Shown: piece after piece, positions 15,788 to 22,588 of the stretch
Numbering within the stretch: position 1 is the first letter of the stretch
Layout of the letters: the number at the start of each line of letters is the position of its first letter
Virus record (IMG/VR): IMGVR_UViG_3300024999_000358
Coordinates: 1-25,733 of that record
DNA length: 25,733 nucleotides
Source: a virus
Strand: one strand, 5' to 3'
The notes under the pieces: generated by a model
What the model was told of the DNA's origin: nothing
Database searches by the model: none
Seen by the model: the letters and a program-made list of their open reading frames with translations, nothing else
Made by a program: the position numbers and the translations under genes

Positions 15788-16596
15788 TTCTTGTTATACT
15801 TGTCAAACTCTTCTTTAGCGCTTATCATAACCCCGCCATCACCCTTAAGGTCGTGACGATACTTGTTAAGCCTATCGAGTTTCTCGCGGTCAGGCACTAT
15901 TTTCTCCATAGTGGCCCTCTCATGAGAACGAAGGTCAGAGAAATCGGTAGGCATCTCCTCACCGTTATCGCCTTCATCATCATTGCTCCCAAAACGGGCA
16001 GAACCATTAGGAGTATTGCGCATATTCTTTTCTCCGACCTTACCCTTTATGTAAACTTCGGCTTTTTCAAGCAGTTTACCCATTTTCTCTTTATCATTCT
16101 TAATGGTATCGGGGTAATCAGAGAGAAATTCATCTATTTCTTTCTCATACCTAGAGAATTGAGGCTTTTTGGCGAAGTATTCGCTCTTGGTACGGTCATA
16201 GTTCTTGGATTTCTCAAGTTCAGCGTACCTGTCTTCGGTTTTCTTGGCCCTATCCTCAGCTTGCTTAACCCTTTCCTCAACAGAACGGTTAATTTCGGCT
16301 ATCTTAGCTCCCATTACGTTGTCGAGAGCCGCAAGACCTTCACGTTTCATGCCGGTTTTCTCTTCCCAAGCAGTCCACTGTTCCTCAGTCCATTCAGGCG
16401 GCTTCTGCTGGGTGTTCTGTGTGCTTTTAAGGGCCTCTACCATACCCTCAGCCCTAGCCGCAGCTTCCCTAGCTTCCTGCGCCTTACGCCTTTCCTCTTC
16501 AATAGCCTTCTTGTTATCTTCCTCTAAACGAGCCCTTTCAGCTTCCTGCCGTTCAAGCTCTTTATCAATCTCTTCTTGTTTCTTTTTGGGGTCCAT
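15784..16596 (-). CDS. Capsid scaffolding protein (270 aa)
   Basis: Residues 1-55 are a nearly continuous Glu/Lys/Arg/Ala coiled coil, residues 60-80 hold a PPEWTEEQWTAWEEKTGM segment, and residues 90-135 are another coiled coil. The C-terminus is charged and ends KEEFDKYNKK, a basic helix of the kind scaffolds use to contact the capsid protein. Such proteins are typical scaffolds: they fill the prohead interior and leave before DNA packaging. Position between portal and major capsid genes agrees. GGAGG lies seven bases before ATG 16596. No protease domain is visible in it or in its neighbours, so exit without cleavage is likely. Confidence 0.75.
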   Translation of the reverse strand: MDPKKKQEEIDKELERQEAERARLEEDNKKAIEEERRKAQEAREAAARAEGMVEALKSTQNTQQKPPEWTEEQWTAWEEKTGMKREGLAALDNVMGAKIAEINRSVEERVKQAEDRAKKTEDRYAELEKSKNYDRTKSEYFAKKPQFSRYEKEIDEFLSDYPDTIKNDKEKMGKLLEKAEVYIKGKVGEKNMRNTPNGSARFGSNDDEGDNGEEMPTDFSDLRSHERATMEKIVPDREKLDRLNKYRHDLKGDGGVMISAKEEFDKYNKK

Positions 16597-16609
16597 TTTG
16601 TATCCTCCG

Positions 16610-16981
16610 TTATTGTTGCTCTAAGTTGGAAGTAATCTCAGTTTTGTACTGCTCAAGTTCTTTAAGTGCTGTATTTGCCTCAGCACATTTATCCGCATTC
16701 GCATCAACCATTGAAAGAATCTCGTCGTAAGCGGATATATTTCCAGCCATTGCTTTCACGGAACCGTAATGGCTCATGGGATGATTTATGTCGTTCTTTA
16801 AAAGCGCCGATATAATCATCTCCGACTGGGCGTCACGAGATTTCTTTATTATAGATTTAAGAGCTTTCCAAAACATGTCCTTGTCAGTAGTTTCAAGCTG
16901 AGACAAGCTGTTGGAATATTCCTTAACTCTACTTATTTTGTCAATGACCTGTATAAGAGTTTTCTCATTGTATTTATTCAT
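16610..16981 (-). CDS. Small helical protein, first gene of capsid operon (123 aa)
   Basis: All-helical, mildly acidic protein with no motif I recognise; a central segment (NHPMSHYGSVKAMAGNISAYD) may be a turn between two helical bundles and the C-terminus (ALKELEQYKTEI) looks coiled-coil. AAGGAG lies six bases before ATG 16981, and a complete sigma70 promoter (17001-17029) sits just upstream, so it leads the scaffold-capsid transcript. Possible portal-associated or head-assembly factor; function unknown. Confidence 0.5.
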   Translation of the reverse strand: MNKYNEKTLIQVIDKISRVKEYSNSLSQLETTDKDMFWKALKSIIKKSRDAQSEMIISALLKNDINHPMSHYGSVKAMAGNISAYDEILSMVDANADKCAEANTALKELEQYKTEITSNLEQQ

Positions 16982-17000
16982 AGTTGCTCCTTAAGTACAT

Positions 17001-17029
17001 ATATTACCATTTATTTATTAATATGTCAA
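17001..17029 (-). promoter_or_regulatory. Sigma70 promoter for scaffold/capsid genes
   Basis: TTGACA (17029-17024), exactly 17 bases, TAATAT (17006-17001), with TGG directly before the -10 (extended TGn element). It overlaps the region right after the portal stop and drives the 123-residue gene, scaffold and capsid genes. Confidence 0.75.
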
Positions 17030-17031
17030 CA

Positions 17032-19041
17032 CTAAACATTGTTTAGCGGGCTTTTAGGAGACGGAGTAACAGTAGACTGTGTTAAAGGCTGTGCCCCACC
17101 AGCCTGTGCCTTATTAAGCATTTGTTGTATAGGGTTCATTTGTTGCCCATCTGTTTGAATCATCAGCTTTTCTTTTTGAGGCTCACCAGAGGCTACAACC
17201 ATCCTATTCCACATTTCTACAGCTTTCTGGTCATTAGCCTGTATAAGAGGAAGAAGTTGGGCGTAAGTCTGAAGTAATCCACCGAGTCTCTGCATTGAAA
17301 ATTCCGGGCTCAGGGTTACGCTCCGACGTTTAGCTCTCCATACTATAGAGTTGTCAAAGAACACCTTTTTATCAAGGCTTTTGACGGCGAGTTTCCCATC
17401 TTGCTCTATATTATACTTAACCCTATCAGGGCCAAACTGTGCAAGCAATGCACAATGAAGCTTTGCAAGGTCAGGCATAGAGCGCCTAAACTCGTCTAGA
17501 TAGTCGTCTATACGCCCGTTCGCTTGCTGTAACAGGGCGATAGTCTTACCCATAGGGGCTCGAGGGTCTTGGACTGTTTCCTTGCCGGACATAGCCTGCG
17601 TGGGACCAAGGCAAAACTCGAGATACCTAACTATCTGGTTTTCCTCATCAAGGGAATCCCCACTGTTAGATAAATCATGCAACTGGAACTGCTTTATAGA
17701 CTTATCGATGTCTTCAACGTAGAAAGCGGCTCCTGGCTTAATTATGTTCTCTGCCCTATAGAAATCAAGGTCTTCTTTGTACTTCTTGTCAATAAGAAGT
17801 ATCGGGCTTGTTGTAAGCATCCTAACGTTATTTCTGTTACGATGAATAGCATCAAGTAATTTAAATTTGTCTTGACCTTCGTTTAGAAGGGATATACCAA
17901 GGAACCTGTCTTCCCTAGACGCAAGCCTAAAGTCAACACAGAAATCTATGTTATTCCTTATGTGGTAGTTCTTAAAAGAAAGTACGATGTTGGGATGTTC
18001 AGCACTGAAGGTAACAAGATACTTTTCCGGTATACCATCACCATCCAAATCTTCTTTCCACACGGCGTCAATAATCTTAAAAGGCTTATCGTCGTCGGTA
18101 GGAGATATGACAAGTTTGTCTATGAAGTTCTTAGAAGCTGACCACCGGTCTTTTTCACCAGAAGGTTTCTTGGAGATTAATTCCTCAACCTTGTCCTTAT
18201 AAAATTCATTCCTCTTGGCGGCCTCACGAAGCTTGTCCTTAGCCATGAAATATTCCCTGCCATACAGCTTCATATCGCAAATGCGAGTCTGATAGGTAGG
18301 GTAATATACAAATCTAGCTAAAGGAATAATCTCGTAGGCGGGACCATCAAAAAGTATATTGTCAAACTGGTAGTTGGCTATTAACTCTACTTCTGGGTCT
18401 GTAATAAAAGCGTCGGCTATCTCTTGGTACTCTTCCTCTGTCATGCTGGCAGACATGTATGTAGGATAATCTGCCTGAAAATCAGCGTACTGCTTGTAAG
18501 TCTTACTGTCTGAACACTTCTCGATAGTCCGCTTCCAATAGCCGGATACTATAAGTGTGCCATCTCTAAGGCAAGGTATTGTACCCTGCTTAAGTATATC
18601 TAGTCCATTGCTCTCACTATGGAACGAATAGTTAGTGGCCTCTTCTATGCTAGGAAGTTGTTCTTTAACTTCGTCTTCCTTGCTAACGGCGGTAAATATA
18701 TCAGGGTCTTGGTATGCTGTTTTATTAAACGTGGATTTGAACGTTTTAGCCATACCAGAGGCATAAGATATGGTTACATTAGAAGAACCCTCAAACGGGA
18801 AATTGGTTACTTCTACCACGCCCTCAAGCATCTCATTCATCTCAATAAGATTCCTGCGGTTGTTGGTGGTTTGCTTTTCCCAAACCTTATACTCTTTATG
18901 AATTTTTGTACCAATAAAATCAAGCTTTTCTTTGCTCTTTTTTAAGTTCTTATCCTTCGTTATTTCCTTAACGCGTTCTATTTCTTTTTGAATAGACTTG
19001 TCAAGACTAGGAGGAGGAGGTACAAATATATTTAACAGCAT
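17032..19041 (-). CDS. Portal protein (669 aa)
   Basis: Forms the twelve-subunit ring through which DNA is packaged and to which the tail adaptor binds. Evidence: length typical of short-tailed-phage portals; an N-terminal helical arm, then FPFEGSSNVTISYASGMAKT (81-100), the EGSSNV type motif seen early in portals; a DLDGDGIPEKYLVTFS segment (331-346), the acidic DxDGDGxPE motif common in P22-like portals; a following REDRFLGISLLNEGQDKFKLLDAIHRNR region corresponding to the conserved stem helices; and a Gln/Pro-rich disordered C-terminal tail (about 620-669). A proline run (VPPPPS) lies at residues 7-12. The ribosome-binding site is weak (AAAGG about twelve bases upstream). Terminase is upstream and scaffold downstream, the expected order. 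Confidence 0.85.
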   Translation of the reverse strand: MLLNIFVPPPPSLDKSIQKEIERVKEITKDKNLKKSKEKLDFIGTKIHKEYKVWEKQTTNNRRNLIEMNEMLEGVVEVTNFPFEGSSNVTISYASGMAKTFKSTFNKTAYQDPDIFTAVSKEDEVKEQLPSIEEATNYSFHSESNGLDILKQGTIPCLRDGTLIVSGYWKRTIEKCSDSKTYKQYADFQADYPTYMSASMTEEEYQEIADAFITDPEVELIANYQFDNILFDGPAYEIIPLARFVYYPTYQTRICDMKLYGREYFMAKDKLREAAKRNEFYKDKVEELISKKPSGEKDRWSASKNFIDKLVISPTDDDKPFKIIDAVWKEDLDGDGIPEKYLVTFSAEHPNIVLSFKNYHIRNNIDFCVDFRLASREDRFLGISLLNEGQDKFKLLDAIHRNRNNVRMLTTSPILLIDKKYKEDLDFYRAENIIKPGAAFYVEDIDKSIKQFQLHDLSNSGDSLDEENQIVRYLEFCLGPTQAMSGKETVQDPRAPMGKTIALLQQANGRIDDYLDEFRRSMPDLAKLHCALLAQFGPDRVKYNIEQDGKLAVKSLDKKVFFDNSIVWRAKRRSVTLSPEFSMQRLGGLLQTYAQLLPLIQANDQKAVEMWNRMVVASGEPQKEKLMIQTDGQQMNPIQQMLNKAQAGGAQPLTQSTVTPSPKSPLNNV

Positions 19042-19043
19042 GA

Positions 19044-19289
19044 TTATTTTTTGCCTTTCTTTCCACCATTCTTCATCTTCTTAAGAGGCTTAACATTCTT
19101 GCTGGGGTTCTCAGTTTCCTTCTCATGCTCTTCGGCATCTTCAATATCGTCGTCGGGCTTTTCTTTCTTGGCAAACATCTGCTTAGAAACAACCCTTTCG
19201 AACCTAGGGTCAGATACTGCGTGTGTGCGCATTACTTTCCCACCAGCAGACTTAATCTGCTTCTTTATGTTCTTTTCAATATTTTTCAT
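19044..19289 (-). CDS. Small charged protein (81 aa), unknown
   Basis: A basic N-terminal half (KNIEKNIKKQIKSAGGKVM, then RTHAVSDPRFERVVSK), an acidic middle (DDDIEDAEEHEKE), and a very basic end (KKMKNGGKKGKK). AGGA precedes ATG 19289 by seven bases, and the stop is two bases from the portal start. No family recognised; probably a disordered nucleic-acid- or protein-binding accessory of the packaging cluster. Confidence 0.45.
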   Translation of the reverse strand: MKNIEKNIKKQIKSAGGKVMRTHAVSDPRFERVVSKQMFAKKEKPDDDIEDAEEHEKETENPSKNVKPLKKMKNGGKKGKK

Positions 19290-19291
19290 AT

Positions 19292-19513
19292 CTAAGTCCT
19301 AGGTCTAAGCTCACCCATTGTTTTAGTCTCACATCTTGGGCAAACTATGCTTCTGTCTTCAAATAGTCTATGGCATTTAGAACACATGTACATCTTTACA
19401 TGCTCTCCATGCGCTTGTCTACCCTTCATCCGTTCCAAGTCAGACGCCCGGACCTCAGATTCAAATCTTGAGGCCCGAGCATCTTCCTCTTTCCTACGTT
19501 GGTAGGAAGGCAT
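19292..19513 (-). CDS. Small zinc-ribbon protein (73 aa)
   Basis: The C-terminal half holds a CSKC...CPRC rubredoxin/zinc-ribbon knuckle (about residues 44-61), consistent with one structural zinc. The N-terminal half is an Arg/Glu-rich helix (YQRRKEEDARASRFESEVRA). GGAG lies six bases before ATG 19513. Such small zinc ribbons are common in phages as transcription or packaging accessories; nothing here fixes a specific role. Four bases separate it from the preceding 48-residue gene. Confidence 0.5.
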   Translation of the reverse strand: MPSYQRRKEEDARASRFESEVRASDLERMKGRQAHGEHVKMYMCSKCHRLFEDRSIVCPRCETKTMGELRPRT

Positions 19514-19516
19514 CTT

Positions 19517-19663
19517 CTACTCCGCACCCTTAATCTGGGGGAGCTTGGGAACACTCACATTCGGGTTGGGGCCTTCTTTGTAGGCAGGAGCCTTGCGGTC
19601 ATGCTTGCCTTTCTCACTCACATCGCCCTTCTTACCGGAACCCATAGAATTATAATCTTGCAT
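19517..19663 (-). CDS. Very small gene with strong ribosome-binding site (48 aa)
   Basis: An open frame from ATG 19663 to TAG 19517 fills an otherwise empty gap between two genes. It has a near-perfect Shine-Dalgarno AAAGGAGGT ending five bases before the ATG. The peptide is hydrophilic: a Gly/Lys/Asp-rich start (MQDYNSMGSGKKGD), a KGKHDRKAPAYKEGPNPN middle and a VSVPKLPQIKGAE end. It is likely disordered. No function recognised; the translation signal and tight packing argue that it is real. Confidence 0.55.
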   Translation of the reverse strand: MQDYNSMGSGKKGDVSEKGKHDRKAPAYKEGPNPNVSVPKLPQIKGAE

Positions 19664-19685
19664 AATTACCTCCTTTACATTAAAA

Positions 19686-19979
19686 TTATTTCTTGAACTT
19701 GTTTACAAAATTCTTCATCATGCTGCTATGCTCTTGAGGCGTAACTATCTTGCTCTTCCTTTCCTGCTCAGCCTTAATAAGAGTCATAACTGCTTTGAAA
19801 TACTCAATCTTCATACTGTCCAAAAGTAGAGTAGCCTCAAGTACAGGAACCTTATTAACGGGTATACCAATCCAGAACATGCTTGTTTCCGGATTGAACT
19901 CCATTACGGGACCATCTACACGAGGGAGAGAAAGCTTTATTTCTTCTTTGGCGGGGGCTTCAGTAGTTGTGTTTTCCAT
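19686..19979 (-). CDS. Hypothetical protein coupled to co-chaperonin (97 aa)
   Basis: Its ATG overlaps the stop of the GroES-like gene (TAATG), with GAGG seven bases upstream. N-terminal 12 residues are Thr/Glu-rich and disordered; residues about 28-75 look folded (NPETSMFWIGIPVNKVPVLE followed by a helical segment), and the end is basic (MMKNFVNKFKK). I do not recognise the family. The translational coupling suggests it acts in equal amount or together with the co-chaperonin during head folding, but this is inference. Confidence 0.45.
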   Translation of the reverse strand: MENTTTEAPAKEEIKLSLPRVDGPVMEFNPETSMFWIGIPVNKVPVLEATLLLDSMKIEYFKAVMTLIKAEQERKSKIVTPQEHSSMMKNFVNKFKK

Positions 19980-20302
19980 TAGTTTACCTCGACGGCAAGC
20001 ATGTCTTCTTGTGTTATAATTATGTAAGTAGTACCGTCTTCAGTTACTATCTTAGGGCAATCTAAACTTACCGGAGAACACCACACTTTTTCGCCAATCT
20101 TAAGTTCATGCCTAATGTATTCAAAATCAATTTTGTCCCCGAGTATTACTACTTCGCCTTTCCAAGCGTCTGCCCTACGTTTTTTCTTTCTGTCTATAAC
20201 GCTATCAGGGATATAAAAAGTGCCGACCTTATTTACATCATTCAACTGTTTAACAAGAATCCTGTCACCTTTCAAGTCAAGCCTCTTAATGTCACAATTC
20301 AT
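19979..20302 (-). CDS. groES: GroES-like co-chaperonin (107 aa)
   Basis: Residues about 13-32 follow the core of the GroES signature: DRILVK, eight residues, then G-T-F-Y-I, where the hydrophobic triplet corresponds to the GroEL-binding mobile loop. GEVVILGD (about 49-56), LKIGEKVWCSP (about 67-77) and a final DGTTYIIITQEDMLAVEV match the remaining strands of the GroES barrel. Length fits the family (about 95-110). Phage co-chaperonins such as T4 gp31 replace host GroES so that GroEL can fold the major capsid protein; the same use is inferred here. AGGAG lies seven bases before ATG 20302, and a consensus promoter of its own lies just upstream. The loop carries an unusually basic insertion (DRKKKRR). 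Confidence 0.75.
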   Translation of the reverse strand: MNCDIKRLDLKGDRILVKQLNDVNKVGTFYIPDSVIDRKKKRRADAWKGEVVILGDKIDFEYIRHELKIGEKVWCSPVSLDCPKIVTEDGTTYIIITQEDMLAVEVN

Positions 20303-20328
20303 GTTGTTCTCCTTTACTATCAGCCTGT

Positions 20329-20357
20329 ATTATACTAAATAATCTACGTATTGTCAA
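20329..20357 (-). promoter_or_regulatory. Perfect consensus sigma70 promoter for groES-like operon
   Basis: TTGACA (20357-20352), exactly 17 bases, TATAAT (20334-20329). Both hexamers match consensus. It lies just past the stop of the 58-residue gene and about 20 bases before the likely transcription start of the co-chaperonin mRNA. Confidence 0.85.
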
Positions 20358-20359
20358 TA

Positions 20360-20536
20360 TTAAAAATACTCAATAAAGGCAATCTCAGATGCCTTAACCT
20401 TAGACACAAGAGCAGATTTGTAATACAGGTCTACAAATCCAGCCCAAGTATCACTCTTTTCCATCTTGTCGCACAAGAAACAAGCGTTATGAGCTGAACC
20501 AAGATTAACAACTATTTCGCCTTTAGAACCTTTCAT
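20360..20536 (-). CDS. Small protein (58 aa), unknown
   Basis: I choose ATG 20536 because AAGGAG ends five bases upstream; a longer frame from ATG 20572 would add MPRKVEYIQGDY but its start lies beside a hairpin. The protein has a beta-like GEIVVNLGS start, a CFLC pair near residues 21-24 and an aromatic segment (TWAGFVDLYYKSALVS). No family recognised. It lies downstream of the terminator at 20754, so its expression may depend on read-through of that terminator. Confidence 0.5.
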   Translation of the reverse strand: MKGSKGEIVVNLGSAHNACFLCDKMEKSDTWAGFVDLYYKSALVSKVKASEIAFIEYF

Positions 20537-20753
20537 ATAGTCTCCTTGTATATACTCCACCTTTCTGGGCATTGGCTTCCCCAGTTCAATGCTAACAACC
20601 AGCCAAGAGGTATCCTAGTTACATGCCCGAAGGTACTTGTTATCGTAGCGCCGCATAGTAGCGCAATCTCTTGAACTAAAAGCAATTTTTGTATTACCTT
20701 GAAGTTGCTTTAGAACTTCTCCAGCGTTTTATTTAAGGAGTTAAACGGGGCTC
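20537..20753 (-). other. Untranslated, structured region between terminator and small gene
   Basis: About 215 bases with no convincing gene (only a 13-codon frame). Visible on the transcript strand: GAAGUU/AACUUC hairpin with a 7-base loop; a second region, UUGCUUUUAG, that could instead pair with CUAAAGCAA of the first (mutually exclusive folds); two direct GCGCTAC repeats 13 bases apart; and a UUGGCU/AGCCAA stem ending right at ATG 20572. This resembles a regulated leader rather than spacer. I find no tRNA. Confidence 0.4.
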
Positions 20754-20793
20754 AAAAAACTCCCCCCAATAGGAGGCACGTCCTAAAGGGGGG
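20754..20793 (-). terminator. Strong Rho-independent terminator
   Basis: Six C (20793-20788), a U-U internal mismatch, UAGGA, loop CGUGCC (20780-20775), UCCUA, mismatch, six G (20767-20762), then AG and six U (20759-20754). It would end both the terminase transcript and the short RNA started at 20827. Confidence 0.85.
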
Positions 20794-20827
20794 TTACAAA
20801 GCGAGTCTGTTGACCGTGCCGCCAACA
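20754..20827 (-). ncRNA. Short two-hairpin RNA with complementary 6-base loops (candidate kissing-loop RNA)
   Basis: A sigma70 promoter ends six bases before this segment and a terminator forms its 3' end, predicting an RNA of about 74 bases with no reading frame. Hairpin 1 is UGUUGGC (20827-20821) paired with GUCAACA (20814-20808) around loop GGCACG. Hairpin 2 is the terminator, whose loop is CGUGCC. The two loops are exact Watson-Crick complements over all six bases, four or five of them G-C. A 14-base linker joins the hairpins. This allows an intramolecular loop-loop contact or head-to-tail multimers. It may be an independent small RNA or an attenuator for the downstream 58-residue gene. 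Structure read by eye; function unknown. Confidence 0.65.
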
Positions 20828-20832
20828 TAACT

Positions 20833-20861
20833 ATATTAGCACATTTACTTCTTTTTGTCAA
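20833..20861 (-). promoter_or_regulatory. Sigma70 promoter for the short two-hairpin RNA
   Basis: TTGACA (20861-20856), exactly 17 bases, TAATAT (20838-20833), with TGC before the -10 (extended TGn element). It lies inside the 3' end of a 39-residue gene. The expected start is about 20827, at the foot of hairpin 1. Confidence 0.75.
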
Positions 20862-20964
20862 CACCTTTCTTTATTTCTTTTATTTTTTTGCGAAACCTTT
20901 CTTTCATTTCCTCGTCGAAGAGAGGGGTATTTATGGGCCTAAAAGAAGGAAGTTTTTTTATCAC
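20845..20964 (-). CDS. Small basic protein after large terminase (39 aa)
   Basis: Starts at GTG 20964, overlapping the terminase stop by four bases (GTGA), with GAGG eight bases upstream, and ends at TAA 20845. The peptide has a coherent composition: a hydrophobic/Pro start (VIKKLPSFRPINTPLFDE) followed by an Arg/Lys-rich amphipathic helix (EMKERFRKKIKEIKKGVDKK). The coupling and good ribosome-binding site argue for a real gene. It may be a nucleic-acid-binding or terminase-partner peptide. Its 3' end contains the -35 element of the promoter at 20833-20861. Confidence 0.5.
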   Translation of the reverse strand: MIKKLPSFRPINTPLFDEEMKERFRKKIKEIKKGVDKKK

Positions 20965-22583
20965 GTAATTTTCCTCACACCGTATTTATCACCTTGAAAA
21001 TTAGGGTTAAACACCATGCTACCGTTACCACGCATGTAAATATCTTTAAACGATTTCTCGCTAGGGTCTAGGTCTTGTGTGTACTTAGAAGCAATAAACC
21101 AAGCTATTGCAAAGCCCATCACCCTGTCACTATAACAACCCTCTTGAGGCTCCATTGACTCGCCATCGTACACGAACGACCGCATTTCATCAATTAGTGC
21201 ACTTGAACGAATCTTGATTCTGAAATCCTTGATACCCTCAGAAAGCTTATGTATCATCAGAGGCTTTGTGCGTTTGGTTGTTTCCCAGCCGTACAGTTGG
21301 TCTTTAGACTTGTAGGAGTAGTCTGACTTCTCACGCTTCCAAAGGTTAGAATACCCAAGCCCTATAAGTTTCTGCATGGTAACAGCGCCAACACCGGGCC
21401 AAGACTCAGGTATAAGCAGGGCATTGTTATAATACCTTCCAAGTGTGGCTAAAGTATCACCGAACTCGTCAGGGGCAATATGACCGTGGTATTCACCTAC
21501 CTGTTCCATTTCGTTGATGTCTATAATCTCAGCAGTAGAGAAGCAACCGTTTTTAATACCCTCAGCCACATCAGCGCCTATTACGTAGGTATGGTTCTGT
21601 GTAGGCATTTTCCAGATACGAAGGTTGCCATTGTCCACAGGCTTAAATCTAACCTCCTCACCAGCATCGATGAGCAATCCACGCCACCCCGGTTGCTTAC
21701 AGAACTTTTCATGTTCCATAAGTGATATCCAGTCAAACACCATAGCAGAGGAAGATATGAAAGCTTCTTCAGCAGTAACAGGGTATTCCTGTGGGAAGAG
21801 TTCAACCTGTGACATATCCCTACGTTTCTTCCTTCGCCAAGCTATCTGCTCCATGTCGCAGTTGAATATGTCAACAAGGTCTTTTTCTTCCTTGCTTAAA
21901 TCGTTAAACCCCTGTACGCCTTTGATACGGTAGGTATCGTCCAGCACCCAAGGTATAAATATGGCTTTATAGCGGGAGTTATTTTGTACTGCTTTCTTCC
22001 AAAGCTGGTGAGCGAAGTTAATACCGTTTGCGGTAGTCTCTATCACACCCTCTGCATCGTCCATCAGGGCTTCTTCTACGGCAGTCAGGACTTCTGGGTC
22101 GTCCCAGTGGGCAAACTCCGAAAGATGGTAGTCTGTTATGTCCGAACCCCGACCGAACTTCTTGCTGCCAGCTGTCCCGATGTAGAAAGTCGAACCCGTG
22201 TCCAGGAACTCTATCATCCCTTCCGATTCCTTTATCTTCACGTTCATCGGCCATAAACAGTTCTTAACCATTGGCATAACACGCTCACGGAACATCTTAA
22301 CAGTAGCGTCATCGTTCTGAGTTAACATGATGGCGCGCTTGTTCTCTTGGAAGTTACACTTGTGTATAAACCGTGCTATGTTAAAGGTAGACATTCCTCC
22401 CTTGCGTGACTTTATGATGTAGTCAAACTTGGAGTGGTTCTCCCAGTAATACTTCTGAATTTTGTTTAGTTTAAACCTGACAAGCTTATTGGTAGACTTG
22501 TCTATAATTTGGTAAGCTTTCTCAGCAAAAAAGATTAAATCTTCCTTGCACCTTCGCAGGATTTCTTCTTTGGTGATTTCCAT
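20961..22583 (-). CDS. terL: Terminase large subunit (540 aa)
   Basis: The motor ATPase and nuclease that packages DNA into the prohead through the portal. ATPase domain: variant Walker A KSRKGGMST (58-66, of the kind seen in several terminase families), Walker B with catalytic Glu in YHLSEF (E156), and coupling motif ETTAN (182-186). Nuclease domain (RNase H-like): first Asp in VIGADVAEG (D338), then Glu in PESWPGVGA (E393), and last Asp in YSDRVMGFAIAW (D486). Length is normal. Start ATG 22583 lies five bases after the SpoVG-like stop with no clear Shine-Dalgarno, so translation is probably coupled. The gene overlaps a 39-residue gene downstream. Confidence 0.93.
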   Translation of the reverse strand: MEITKEEILRRCKEDLIFFAEKAYQIIDKSTNKLVRFKLNKIQKYYWENHSKFDYIIKSRKGGMSTFNIARFIHKCNFQENKRAIMLTQNDDATVKMFRERVMPMVKNCLWPMNVKIKESEGMIEFLDTGSTFYIGTAGSKKFGRGSDITDYHLSEFAHWDDPEVLTAVEEALMDDAEGVIETTANGINFAHQLWKKAVQNNSRYKAIFIPWVLDDTYRIKGVQGFNDLSKEEKDLVDIFNCDMEQIAWRRKKRRDMSQVELFPQEYPVTAEEAFISSSAMVFDWISLMEHEKFCKQPGWRGLLIDAGEEVRFKPVDNGNLRIWKMPTQNHTYVIGADVAEGIKNGCFSTAEIIDINEMEQVGEYHGHIAPDEFGDTLATLGRYYNNALLIPESWPGVGAVTMQKLIGLGYSNLWKREKSDYSYKSKDQLYGWETTKRTKPLMIHKLSEGIKDFRIKIRSSALIDEMRSFVYDGESMEPQEGCYSDRVMGFAIAWFIASKYTQDLDPSEKSFKDIYMRGNGSMVFNPNFQGDKYGVRKIT

Positions 22584-22588
22584 GAGTG

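Noticed and set aside
15853-16624. Plus-strand frames opposite the scaffold gene
   Set aside because: Phe/Leu- or Ser-rich products result from the opposite strand of a Lys/Glu coiled coil; not real membrane proteins.
20573-20840. tRNA gene in the non-coding region
   Set aside because: Several stem-loops are present but no cloverleaf with an acceptor stem, TTC arm and plausible anticodon could be assembled.
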